From Xanthomonas bromi (GTDB lineage Bacteria; Pseudomonadota; Gammaproteobacteria; Xanthomonadales; Xanthomonadaceae), in assembly GCF_900092025.1 (NCBI RefSeq), contig NZ_FLTX01000013.1, positions 62,001-126,000 of the forward strand: a stretch of DNA of 64,000 nt, given 5' to 3'. Positions 7,772 through 16,392 of this stretch are shown here, one piece after another (position 1 is the first letter of the stretch; each line of letters starts with the position of its first letter). A program made the position numbers and the translations under genes. A model generated the notes under the pieces. The model saw only the letters and a list, made by a program, of their open reading frames with translations. It was not told the origin of the DNA and made no database searches.

Positions 7772-9394
7772 TCACGCCGCGTCCGCGTACCAAGTCGCGG
7801 TAAGAATCGCCTCGCCATTGGCGCCGGCCGTCAATGCGTCCAGGCCGTAGTCGGGCAGGTCCGGGTAGCGTTGGCGTGCCTGTTGCAGGATCTCGCGCGC
7901 CAGGACCGCCATCTGCGCGACGTTCCCATGGATGCGTGCGAGAAAGGCGTCGTTGTCGAGCGTGTCGTTCAAGGCGCCGTTGAGTTCGTTGAACCAGCCG
8001 ATCAGGTATTGGTCCAGCAGCCGGCCGTTGCCAGTGGCGATGCCCTGCGCGGTATTGCGCATGCCCCAGTCGTGCAGCACCTGCTGCATGGCCAGATTCA
8101 TGTCGCGCGCATACAGAAAGTCGTTTTTCATGCGCGACAGCAAACTGAGATCGGCGATGCGTCTGCTGCAGAACAGCGGTGCCAGCAACGACCAGTAGTA
8201 GGTGTAATCCCAGATCACCTTGACCGGCATGACCTGCTCGTCGCCAAACAGCGCGTACTGATCCTGGTACAGCGTCAGCGTGTTTTCGTAGAACGAGAAA
8301 TACAGCTGCTGGTACAGCTCCACATACGGGCTGAGCGACTTGCCGGCGCGGTCGCGGCCGATCAATTCGCAGATATACGTATTGGAGATGGCGATGAAGT
8401 CGCTGCCGGGCGAATAGAACGGGTCCAGGAACACGCCCGCTTCGCCGGTCAGTGCCCAGCGCTGCGGCGAGAACACCTGCTTGCAGCCGTAAGAGAAATT
8501 GCGCAGGAACAGGAAGTCCTGCAGCCGGTAGTCGGCCTGGTCGAGGGTGGCGGCGACCTGCGGCTGCTGCGTGCGCAGCCAGGTCATGGCCTTGTCATGG
8601 GTGTTCATGCTTTCCAGCGGATGCATGTCTGCATCGCAGACGATACCCAGCGAGTGCGCACCCGACGACAGCGGAATCAACCAGAACCAATAACCCGGCC
8701 CGCACATGTGGTTGGTGGAACGCCAGCGGTCCGGCGGCGTGCAACGCTGCAGCCAGCTGCTGTCCTGCGACCAACCGTTCGGGTCGATCAGGCCTTCCAC
8801 GCGCCACCACACTGCGTTGGCGTTGTGGTCGTTGTCCTGTGCCAGGCCGAGCTTACGCTTGAGCAGGCCGGCGCGGCCGCTGGCGTCCACCACCCAGCGT
8901 GCGCTCAGCGTGCCGGCTGTGCCATCGCGTTCGAAGCGCACCGCATGGTCGGTGTCGTCCTCGGACAACGCAACGCCCTTGACGCTGCAGCTGTCGACAA
9001 AGCTAATGCCCTGCGCGCGGGCGCGTTCGCCCAGGAAATTCTCGAAGCGGCCGCGGTCGATCTGCCAGGATGGCGTGGGCAGGATCTTGCTCACGCCCAG
9101 CTCGGTGCAGCGGTCGATGTCTTCGCGCTTGTCGGAGAAGAAAAAGCGGAAGCCGAACTTGCGGATCTGCTCCGTCTCCAGATGCTCGCGCAGGCCAAGC
9201 ACGTCGGCAAAATAATGCGCGCCGATTTCCACCGTGGATTCGCCGACCTTGAACGCGGCCTCGCGGACCGGATGCGCACGCCGTTCCAGCACGGTGATCG
9301 CCAGTGCGGGATCGCGTTGCTTCAACTGCAACGCCAGGCTCAAGCCGGCCAGGCCACCTCCGGTGATCACGACATCGGCGCGCTGTGCATTCAT
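7772..9394 (-). CDS. Flavin-dependent halogenase-like FAD oxidoreductase (pigment cluster)
   Basis: A 540-aa FAD enzyme of the tryptophan-halogenase/monooxygenase superfamily. Features in order: FAD-binding TGGGLAGLS (11-19), KVGEST (49-54), K79 in RKFGFRFFF, aligning with the catalytic lysine of flavin halogenases, WVVDASGRAG (167-176), the halogenase signature W-x-W-x-I-P as W236-F-W238-L-I-P241, and GEAGVFLDPFYSPGSD (317-332), like the DPFFSSG block of phenol halogenases. Xanthomonadins are known to be brominated aryl polyenes, so aryl-ring bromination is the natural hypothesis. The start ATG overlaps the stop of the glycosyltransferase gene upstream. A hydroxylase or desaturase activity cannot be excluded. 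Confidence 0.8.
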   Translation of the reverse strand: MNAQRADVVITGGGLAGLSLALQLKQRDPALAITVLERRAHPVREAAFKVGESTVEIGAHYFADVLGLREHLETEQIRKFGFRFFFSDKREDIDRCTELGVSKILPTPSWQIDRGRFENFLGERARAQGISFVDSCSVKGVALSEDDTDHAVRFERDGTAGTLSARWVVDASGRAGLLKRKLGLAQDNDHNANAVWWRVEGLIDPNGWSQDSSWLQRCTPPDRWRSTNHMCGPGYWFWLIPLSSGAHSLGIVCDADMHPLESMNTHDKAMTWLRTQQPQVAATLDQADYRLQDFLFLRNFSYGCKQVFSPQRWALTGEAGVFLDPFYSPGSDFIAISNTYICELIGRDRAGKSLSPYVELYQQLYFSFYENTLTLYQDQYALFGDEQVMPVKVIWDYTYYWSLLAPLFCSRRIADLSLLSRMKNDFLYARDMNLAMQQVLHDWGMRNTAQGIATGNGRLLDQYLIGWFNELNGALNDTLDNDAFLARIHGNVAQMAVLAREILQQARQRYPDLPDYGLDALTAGANGEAILTATWYADAA

Positions 9395-10212
9395 GAGGAC
9401 GGGTTGCTCTTGGTGACCGCAGGCACAGTAGCAAATTCGCCGTCGGCATCGTCAACGACCACCGGATTGGCGCGCACGCGGCGGTATTCGCGCCAGACAT
9501 GGCCATACGCCCAGACCTGTTTGACCACGTGCGAGGTGATGTTCCACAGGTCGCGCCCCAGCCGGAAATGGCTCTTGCGAAAGGTACCGGGTGAGGTGCC
9601 GGCATAGCGGGTCTCGATCGGCACCGCGACCACGCGCGCGCCGGCCTGGCGTGCGGCCGAAATCAGCAGCTGCGCTTCGAACACGAAGCCTTCGCCGGGC
9701 ACCTCGGGCAGGGTGAACACCGAGGCCGGATACAGCCGTTGGCCGCTCTGGCTGTCCACCAGCTGAAAGCCGCAGGCCCAGGCGATGCCCCAGTCGCCGA
9801 AATCGTTGCCGATCCGGCGGATGGTGGGCTGGGTGGCGCGCTTGCGCATGCGCGCACCGATGATCACGCAGCCGGGGTGGCGGTTGGCGGCAGCCAGCAG
9901 GCGCGGGAAATCGGCTGCCTTGTGCTGGCCATCGCCGTCCATGGTCATCACCGCGCGCATGCCGAGCCGCTGCGCTTCGGCAAACCCGCTGCGCAAGGCG
10001 GCGCCCTTGCCCATGCGCTGCGGGTGGCGGATCAGCATCACTGGCATGCCGGCGATGCATTCGGCGGTGCCGTCGTCGGAGCCGTCGTCGATCACGATCA
10101 CGTGCGAGCAATAGGTCAGCGCGTCGGTGACCACTTCGCGGATGCGTAGTGCCTCGTTCAAGGCCGGCACCAGGATGGCGGTGTCGTCGCCGCTCAGCGG
10201 TTGCCGGCTCAT
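9391..10212 (-). CDS. Family 2 glycosyltransferase (pigment cluster)
   Basis: A 273-aa GT-A glycosyltransferase. The N-terminal domain has the GT2 hallmarks: ILVPALNEA at 13-21, IDDGSDDGT near 41, and the metal-binding MDGDGQH near 92. It resembles dolichol-phosphate-mannose-synthase-like enzymes that lack C-terminal membrane helices. Its role in aryl-polyene clusters is not firmly known; transfer of a sugar to the lipid or head group is likely. The gene overlaps both neighbours (ketosynthase-like gene upstream, halogenase downstream) by a few bases, so the four leftward genes form one operon. Confidence 0.87.
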   Translation of the reverse strand: MSRQPLSGDDTAILVPALNEALRIREVVTDALTYCSHVIVIDDGSDDGTAECIAGMPVMLIRHPQRMGKGAALRSGFAEAQRLGMRAVMTMDGDGQHKAADFPRLLAAANRHPGCVIIGARMRKRATQPTIRRIGNDFGDWGIAWACGFQLVDSQSGQRLYPASVFTLPEVPGEGFVFEAQLLISAARQAGARVVAVPIETRYAGTSPGTFRKSHFRLGRDLWNITSHVVKQVWAYGHVWREYRRVRANPVVVDDADGEFATVPAVTKSNPSS

Positions 10213-10982
10213 CGCTGGATCTCCACGCGCAGCACCCGGCCCGGGCCGGCATACAGCGCCACGCTGTCGCCACTGCCGGCCAGCAGATCGAACAGCGGTA
10301 GCATCGGCGCCATCGCATTGTTGGCGACGTGACGTGCCAGCGCGCCATCGCCGGGCGAGGGCGTGCCGTCGTCCAGCTGCGCGTGCAGCTGCGGCTTGCT
10401 GGCCTGGCCGGGCGTGCCCAGCACCAGCGCGGCACCGAGCAGGCCCTGGCTGGGGGCGACCCGACCCAACGGCCCGACCGAGCGGGCGTCGTAGCTGGCG
10501 AGTAGCACTGCCTCTACGCCGGCAGCGCGCTGCGCCAGCGCTTCCAGCAGGCCCTGCGCGAAGCTGCCCAGGCTGGCGCTGATCGCGGTGGCCGGGGTCC
10601 TCGCGCCAGCGCCGATGGTCCAGTAGCCGGCAGCGGCGTTATGCACCGAGTTATGGAACTTGGTCGGCGAGATCGCCAACGGCTCGCTGGCCAGCGTGGT
10701 GCACATGTAATCGGAGATGGCCAGATCGCCGTACGCTGAGGTAAAGATCGATGGCAGGCTGGCCGGGTCGCGGCCTGCGGCGTGACAGGCGGCCAGCGCG
10801 GCCTCCAGCGACACCGCCACCGTGTCCGGCGCACGGCGGCGTTCGTTGGCGGCCAGCAACTGCGGCGCCGGGCGGGCGGGGGTTTCCTGCAGCTCGCCGC
10901 CGCGCGCGAACGCGCTGGCAGCTTCCCAGTTGGGCAGCCCCTGGGTCCAGAAGCCGATCCCTTCGATGGTGGCGGTCAGCAT
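10209..10982 (-). CDS. Beta-ketoacyl synthase N-terminal-like protein, chain-length-factor-like
   Basis: A 257-aa protein matching the half-length ketoacyl synthase-like family found in aryl-polyene clusters. Recognisable blocks are SIFTSAYGDLAISDYMC, FHNSVHNAAAGYW and PATAISASLGSFAQGLL. No cysteine stands at the nucleophile position, unlike the full-length ketosynthase upstream. It is therefore probably a non-catalytic partner (chain-length-factor-like) that pairs with that enzyme. TGATG overlaps the upstream stop with this start (10984-10980), consistent with coupled translation and a fixed subunit ratio. Confidence 0.8.
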   Translation of the reverse strand: MLTATIEGIGFWTQGLPNWEAASAFARGGELQETPARPAPQLLAANERRRAPDTVAVSLEAALAACHAAGRDPASLPSIFTSAYGDLAISDYMCTTLASEPLAISPTKFHNSVHNAAAGYWTIGAGARTPATAISASLGSFAQGLLEALAQRAAGVEAVLLASYDARSVGPLGRVAPSQGLLGAALVLGTPGQASKPQLHAQLDDGTPSPGDGALARHVANNAMAPMLPLFDLLAGSGDSVALYAGPGRVLRVEIQR

Positions 10983-12208
10983 CAGCGGGCCCGCCCGAAC
11001 AGCAGCGAACAGTTGTTGCCGCCAAAACCGAAGGAGTTGTTCATGGCGTAGTCGATCCGGGCATGGGCGTTGTCGAAGCGGATCTGCGGGCCGCAGGCCG
11101 GGTCGGGCACGTCGCTGTTGAGCGTGCCGGGCAGCACGCCGTCGCGCAGCGCGAGCAGCGCAATCACCGAGTCGACGATGCCGGCCGCGCCCAATGTGTG
11201 GCCGGTCCAGGCTTTGGTCGAGCTGGCGTGCAAGGTGCTGGGGAAGATCGCCGCCACGGCGGCGGCTTCCACGCTGTCGTTGGCCGGCGTAGCGGTACCG
11301 TGCAGATTCAGGTAACCCACCGCGGCTGGCTCCAGGCCGGCACGTTCGAGCGCACCGTGCATCGCCAGCTGTGCGCCCAGGCCTTGCGGATGCGGCGTCG
11401 ACATATGGTGTGCGTCGCTGGATTCGCCGTAGCCGTAGAGCCACAGCGCCGCATTCGGTGCGGCGGCCGGGCGTTCCAGCAGCGCAAAGCCGCCCGCCTC
11501 GCCAATGCTCAGGCCGACCCGGCGCGCATCGAATGGTTGGCACATCTCCGGTGCGACCACCTGTAGCGAGTTGAAGCCGAATAGCACGCTGCCGCACAAG
11601 GTGTCCACACCGCCGACCAGCGCCGCGTCGATCACGCCGGCATCTATCAGCCGGGCCGCCTGGGCGAACACCTTGGCGCTGGATGAACAGGCCGTGGCCA
11701 CGGTCACGCACGGACCCCGCAAGCCGGTGGCCTGCTGCACGAAGTCGCCCGGCGAATGCGGGGTGTGCACAATCCGACAATTCAGATCCTCGGGGAAGCG
11801 CGCGCCGTCGGCGTCTTCGACCAGCCGCGTATACGCTTCTTCGCTGGCGCCGATGCTGGAGGTGGAGGTGCCGATGATCACCGCCACGCGCTCGGCGCCG
11901 TAGCGCTGCGCGGCCGCTTGCACCGCCTGCGCCATGCCGTCCTGCTGCAGGGCCAGCCAGGCCAGGCGGTTGTTGCGGCAATCCCACTGTTGCAGGGCAT
12001 CGGGTAGCACCACCGCTTCCACGCCATCGACGCGGCCGACCCAACAGGGCAGCCGCGGTTGCGGGCCGAAATCGTTGCGACGCAGCCCGCTACGGCGTGC
12101 GATCAACGCGGCGGCCTGGGCGGCAAGCCCGGCGCCGAGCGCGGTAGTGGAAGTGAACGCGGTGACGGCGACCGGGGCCATCTGGGACGAATGCTGCGCT
12201 TGGCTCAC
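10982..12208 (-). CDS. Beta-ketoacyl-ACP synthase (KAS II-like) of the pigment cluster
   Basis: A 408-aa thiolase-fold condensing enzyme that adds malonyl units to the growing aryl-polyene chain. The nucleophile is C174 in [11 protein letters not shown]; the catalytic histidines are in [11 protein letters not shown] and [12 protein letters not shown], and the C-terminal [13 protein letters not shown] loop is typical of KAS II. It is the first gene of the leftward operon. On the reverse strand a TATACT hexamer (12242-12237) lies about 30 bases upstream as a possible -10, though no clear -35 is visible. It probably forms a heterodimer with the ketosynthase-like protein encoded next. Confidence 0.93.
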   Translation of the reverse strand: MSQAQHSSQMAPVAVTAFTSTTALGAGLAAQAAALIARRSGLRRNDFGPQPRLPCWVGRVDGVEAVVLPDALQQWDCRNNRLAWLALQQDGMAQAVQAAAQRYGAERVAVIIGTSTSSIGASEEAYTRLVEDADGARFPEDLNCRIVHTPHSPGDFVQQATGLRGPCVTVATACSSSAKVFAQAARLIDAGVIDAALVGGVDTLCGSVLFGFNSLQVVAPEMCQPFDARRVGLSIGEAGGFALLERPAAAPNAALWLYGYGESSDAHHMSTPHPQGLGAQLAMHGALERAGLEPAAVGYLNLHGTATPANDSVEAAAVAAIFPSTLHASSTKAWTGHTLGAAGIVDSVIALLALRDGVLPGTLNSDVPDPACGPQIRFDNAHARIDYAMNNSFGFGGNNCSLLFGRAR

Positions 12209-12399
12209 GATGGTCTGGCTGGCGAAAAGTGCACTCAGTATATCGATGGCGTGCGCCAGCCCCGTGGATGGCGCAACTGAACGTGCCAGTCATGTCGCTG
12301 ACGCGGCTGGGATTTTTCGCGCAGGCCGTGCTTTCGCCGTCGCCGCAATTGCGACACAATCCTGCGACCCACTTCTCTTTCGAGCGCGACCACGCGCGC

Positions 12400-12660
12400 A
12401 TGCACGCCTACGTCTATAAAAGCCAACGCAAGCAGGACACCTTCGTCTATCTCGCCACGCGTGACGATTTCTCCGGTCTTCCTGCTGCGGTGCACACGCA
12501 GTTGGCGCCATTCGCATTCGTGCTGGAGGTGGCGTTGACGCCTGAGCGCCGGCTGGCGCAGGCCGATGTGGCAACCGTGCGCGAAGCGCTCGGCAAGCAC
12601 GGCTTCTACCTGCAGCTGCCCAAGACGGTGGTGCTGGCGGGCGAGTGCGACTATGACTGA
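12400..12660 (+). CDS. YcgL family protein
   Basis: An 86-aa protein matching the YcgL family, small conserved gammaproteobacterial proteins. The N-terminus [19 protein letters not shown] and the end [14 protein letters not shown] are characteristic. ATG 12400 gives the usual family length; an upstream in-frame start would add 57 atypical residues. The 3' end overlaps the start of the ankyrin gene by 8 bases. The function of the family is not well established. Confidence 0.88.
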   Translation: MHAYVYKSQRKQDTFVYLATRDDFSGLPAAVHTQLAPFAFVLEVALTPERRLAQADVATVREALGKHGFYLQLPKTVVLAGECDYD

Positions 12661-15600
12661 GCCTGCGCGTGGCGCACGGATGCGCGCCGCGGCGCTGGCC
12701 GGTGCGGCCGGCGTGGTGCTGTGCGTGCTCGGTGGCGTTGGCGGTGTGGTTGCTGCGCTGAGCTTATGGCTGGCGCAGCCGGCGTTCGCCCTGGCGGTGT
12801 CGTGGGCGCGTGGCACGCGCGCCTTGCCGAGCCAGCCGCGCGCCATCGCGCAGGCGCTGCCGCCGTTGCTGGCGATCTGGGGCGTGGGCCTGCTGGCGCT
12901 GGCCGCACTGATCAGCTGGCCGCTGACCGCGTTACGCGACAGCGGCAGCCTGGCCGCCGCGCTGGCGTTAAGCGTGGCCGTCAGCGCCGCCTTGCTGGGG
13001 CTGTGGCGGACCTGGCCCTTGTGGGGCGAGGTGGAACGCGATGGCGGCGCGCTGGCGCCACGCTGGCACGCGCTGGCCACGCAGGAATTGCATGCTTGGC
13101 GCGGCCTGCTGGCTGCGGCACTGGTGCTGGCGGTGTGCACCCTGGTGGTGGCGCTGGCCTGGCCGGGCTGGTTGTCCGGTGGTCTGCGCTGGGGCCTGGC
13201 GATTGCCGCCAGCGCGCTGCTGCCCGCCGCCCATCTACTGTTGCAACGTACCGCCGCGCCACTGCGCAGCGATGCGCCGGTAGCACGCCAGGCGGCCGAT
13301 TTCTTCTCCGAAGCGGCGGCCGAACCGCGCCCGCTGGAGCCGGTCGCCCAGCATCAGCTGGTGCCCGAACTGTTCGAAGCTGCGCGCAGCGGCCGGGTGG
13401 ACCGCGCGCTGCAGCTATTGGAGGCCGGCGCAGACCCGCAGGCGCTGCCGCTGCCGGAATGGCGCGATCAACGCAGCCTGCCGGCGCTGGCGGCGGTGCT
13501 GCCGGATCTGCGCCTGCTGCGCGAGTTGATCGTGCGCCGCGTCGACGTCAACCAGCCGCACCGCGGCATGACCCCGTTGCTGGCCGCCACCCGCGACAGC
13601 TGGCATGGCCGCCCCGATGCGGTGATGACCTTGCTGGCCAATGGCGCCGACCCGCGCGCCAGCGACAACGACGGCAATACGCCATTGCATCATGCGGTGC
13701 GCAGTTCCGACCCGGGCGTGGCCGCGCTGCTGCGCGACGCGGCCGCCGAACTGGACGCGCTCAACAACGAAGGCCACTCGCCGCTGGCGATGGCCTGCCA
13801 GGTCGGCAACTGGCGGCTGGCCAAATTTCTGCTGGAGCGCGGCGCACAGTCCGAACCGGACGGTGGCGCACCAGTACTGCTGGCAGCGGCCGGTACCGAA
13901 GAAGACGACCCGGCCGGCGTGCAATTGCTGCTCAAGCACAAGGCGCGCGTGGATGCGCGTGATCGCCAGCGCCGCAGTGCCCTGCACGAAGCCGCGCTGG
14001 CTGGCCACGGCGACATCGTCGAGGCGCTGTTGTCGGCCGGCGCCAATCTGGAAGCGCGCGATCTGCTCGGCCGCACCCCGTGGCTGGATGCCGCCCGTCA
14101 GGCGCGCAGCGCGGTGCTGGAACGCCTGGTCGCGCGCAAGGCCGATGTGCTGGCCATCGATGGCGACGGCCGCAATGCGTTGATGCTGGCCTGCGCCGCT
14201 GACAGCGTGTCGCCGGCGCTGATCCGGCGCTTGCTCGATCTGCAGGTGCCGGCCGATGGCGTCGATGTGCATGGCCGTCGCGCGGTGGACGTCGCCGCCG
14301 AAGCCGGGCGTTGGGCGATCGTGCAATTGCTCGATCCCGCGTACCCCTTGCCGGCCGCCGTCAGCGACGGGCATGGCGACACCCCCGGCGTTGCGGTGCT
14401 GCCCGATCGCCCGCCGCTGGTGTTGCTGCGCGAAGGCCTGCACTTCGGTCAACGCGATGGCCTGGATGCGCTGGCGCGACTGTGCGGCCCGGAAGAACTT
14501 GGCGGCCTGCTGCACGATGCGCATCTGGCCTTGAACGCCGATGCGGTCGACTGGCTGCTGCGCCACGGCGCCGATGCCGAAGTGCGCGATGCTTGCGGCG
14601 ATGTACCGATGTTCGCGCTGCTCTCGCGTGGCGTGGAGGCGGTGCCGGCCTTGCAGGCATTGCTGCGGCATGGCGCCTCGCCGGCAGGCGCCGGTGGCCT
14701 GACCCGGTTGCTCAGCGCGTGCGTGCAGCACGACGCCGCATCGCGCGGGCTGGAACAGTTCGCACTGGAATTGCTCGAACGCGGCGCCGATCCGTTCGCG
14801 CCGTCGGCCGCGGGCGATCCGCCGTTGTCGCTGGCCGTACGTCTTGGCTGGCTGCGCCTGCAACAGTGGTTGCTGGAACATGGTGTGGACCGCGAAGCGC
14901 GCGACAGCCACGGCATGACCGCGCTGCATCTGGCCACCGCACTCGGCCGCGACGCGTCGCTGAAATTGCTGGTCAAGCAGGGCGCCTCGCCGGAAGCGCG
15001 CGCTGCCGACGGGCAGACCCCGCTGGGTGTGGCGCTGTCGATCGGCCGTCGCGATCTGGCCGACTGGCTGGATTGGCGCATCTGGTCGCTGCCGCGCCGC
15101 ACGCTGCGCGAAGCCGATGTGCCGGCCGCCGCGATGGTGGGCGATACCGATGCGGTGCGTCGCCTGATCGACCTCGGCCTGCCGGTCGACGCCGTCGACG
15201 CGCAAGGCTGCACCGCACTGCTGCGTGCGGCCGGTGGCGGCCATCTTGGCGTGGTCGCGCATCTGCTTGGCCGTGGCGCCGATCCGCAACGTGCGGCCAA
15301 TAGCGGCGCCACGCCGTTATCGGCGGCGGTGAGCATGCGCCAGACCGAGATCGCCGCCGCGTTGCTGCAGGCCGGTGCGCAGATCGAACATCGTCTGCCG
15401 GGCGGCGTGACCGTGCTGATGCTGGCCTGCGCGCTGGGACTGCCGGACATCGTGGCGCGTCTGCTTACCGCCGCGGCCGACGTGCACGCCACCGACAATC
15501 AGGGGCTGGCGCCGCTGCATTGCGCCGCGTTGTACGGCTTCACCGCGCGCGACAAGAGCCGCTTGCTGGCGTTGCTGGACACCTTGCTGTTGGCTGGCGC

Positions 15601-15973
15601 CGATCCGGAATGCCTGGCCGGTGGCCGGGTCAGCCCGTTGCTGCTATTGCTGGGCGCGCGAGCCGAACCGGGCACCACTTGCGACGAGCAGGTGGTGCTG
15701 GCCGGCGTCGAACGCCTGCTCGACGAAGATGTCTCGCTGGACGTGGCCGACCAGCGCGGCTTCGGCCCGCTGCATCTGGCCGCATTGCACGGCCTGCCGT
15801 TGCTGGTGCAGCGCTTGCTGCGGGCAGGCGCTGACGCCGACCGCCGCGATGCGCTCAACCGCACCCCGCGCGAGATCGCCATCATGCGCGGCTTCATCGA
15901 TGTGGCCGGCCAGTTCGAACCGGCGCTACCGGGTGTTTCCTCGATGGCGCGCTTCCTGCGCGACGGCCGCTGA
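12653..15973 (+). CDS. Large membrane-anchored ankyrin-repeat protein
   Basis: About 1106 aa from ATG 12653, which overlaps the YcgL stop. The first 190 residues contain four or five hydrophobic segments (about 12-50, 70-92, 98-120, 142-162, 168-190). From about residue 235 to 1085 there are roughly twenty ankyrin repeats with clear consensus units such as [34 protein letters not shown] and [20 protein letters not shown]. Several central repeats are degenerate (about 565-760). Ankyrin arrays bind proteins; the membrane anchor places this one at the inner membrane, probably facing the cytoplasm. It is co-transcribed with YcgL and probably with the phosphatase-like gene. Partners are unknown. 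Confidence 0.88.
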   Translation: MTEPARGARMRAAALAGAAGVVLCVLGGVGGVVAALSLWLAQPAFALAVSWARGTRALPSQPRAIAQALPPLLAIWGVGLLALAALISWPLTALRDSGSLAAALALSVAVSAALLGLWRTWPLWGEVERDGGALAPRWHALATQELHAWRGLLAAALVLAVCTLVVALAWPGWLSGGLRWGLAIAASALLPAAHLLLQRTAAPLRSDAPVARQAADFFSEAAAEPRPLEPVAQHQLVPELFEAARSGRVDRALQLLEAGADPQALPLPEWRDQRSLPALAAVLPDLRLLRELIVRRVDVNQPHRGMTPLLAATRDSWHGRPDAVMTLLANGADPRASDNDGNTPLHHAVRSSDPGVAALLRDAAAELDALNNEGHSPLAMACQVGNWRLAKFLLERGAQSEPDGGAPVLLAAAGTEEDDPAGVQLLLKHKARVDARDRQRRSALHEAALAGHGDIVEALLSAGANLEARDLLGRTPWLDAARQARSAVLERLVARKADVLAIDGDGRNALMLACAADSVSPALIRRLLDLQVPADGVDVHGRRAVDVAAEAGRWAIVQLLDPAYPLPAAVSDGHGDTPGVAVLPDRPPLVLLREGLHFGQRDGLDALARLCGPEELGGLLHDAHLALNADAVDWLLRHGADAEVRDACGDVPMFALLSRGVEAVPALQALLRHGASPAGAGGLTRLLSACVQHDAASRGLEQFALELLERGADPFAPSAAGDPPLSLAVRLGWLRLQQWLLEHGVDREARDSHGMTALHLATALGRDASLKLLVKQGASPEARAADGQTPLGVALSIGRRDLADWLDWRIWSLPRRTLREADVPAAAMVGDTDAVRRLIDLGLPVDAVDAQGCTALLRAAGGGHLGVVAHLLGRGADPQRAANSGATPLSAAVSMRQTEIAAALLQAGAQIEHRLPGGVTVLMLACALGLPDIVARLLTAAADVHATDNQGLAPLHCAALYGFTARDKSRLLALLDTLLLAGADPECLAGGRVSPLLLLLGARAEPGTTCDEQVVLAGVERLLDEDVSLDVADQRGFGPLHLAALHGLPLLVQRLLRAGADADRRDALNRTPREIAIMRGFIDVAGQFEPALPGVSSMARFLRDGR

Positions 15974-15999
15974 GCCAGCGCGGCGGGCAACCGCTGCGG

Positions 16000-16329
16000 G
16001 TGTTGTTCGTGTGCAGCCGCAACCGCCTGCGCAGCCCCACTGCCGAGCGCGTGTTCGCCGACTGGCCCGGCGTGCAGGCGCAATCGGCCGGGCTGGCCGT
16101 AGATGCCGAGGTGCAGGTCACCCCGGAGTTGCTGCAGGAAGCGCAAGTGGTGATGGTGATGGAACCGCGTCATCTGCAATTGCTGCGCAAACGCTTCGCT
16201 GCGCACCTGCGCCATTGCCGGCTGATCTGTCTGCAGATTCCCGACGACTATGCGGACATGGACCCGGCACTGGTACGCCGCCTGGAACACACGGTGCCAC
16301 CCTTGCTGCGTCTGCCGGCGCAGTCCTAA
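16000..16329 (+). CDS. Small low-molecular-weight protein tyrosine phosphatase-like protein
   Basis: A 109-aa protein starting at GTG 16000, 26 bases after the ankyrin stop. The N-terminus LFVCSRNRLRSPTAE contains the CX5RS phosphate loop (C5, R11, S12) of LMW phosphatases, and aspartates in DDYADMDP could supply the general acid. It is shorter than classical LMW-PTPs (about 150 aa) but matches a small conserved bacterial subfamily. The first beta strand begins almost at the start codon, so translation might initiate slightly upstream at a non-canonical codon. Substrates are unknown; its position behind the ankyrin gene suggests one operon. Confidence 0.8.
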   Translation: MLFVCSRNRLRSPTAERVFADWPGVQAQSAGLAVDAEVQVTPELLQEAQVVMVMEPRHLQLLRKRFAAHLRHCRLICLQIPDDYADMDPALVRRLEHTVPPLLRLPAQS

Positions 16330-16392
16330 CCTGATCCCGACACGGCGCATGCAAGACTGCGCGCTCTTTCGCCGGAAGGAAGCGCCCGACCA

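Noticed and set aside
7871-9607. A 578-codon forward frame opposite the pigment-cluster halogenase.
   Set aside because: Antisense shadow; no ribosome-binding site or family pattern.
10209-12044. A 611-codon reverse-strand frame joining the ketosynthase region as a single protein.
   Set aside because: Its first part is in the wrong frame relative to the true ketosynthase. The real gene with family signatures starts at 10982 and overlaps the preceding stop.
13415-15289. A 624-codon reverse-strand frame opposite the ankyrin gene.
   Set aside because: Low-complexity shadow of the ankyrin repeats with no recognisable domain.
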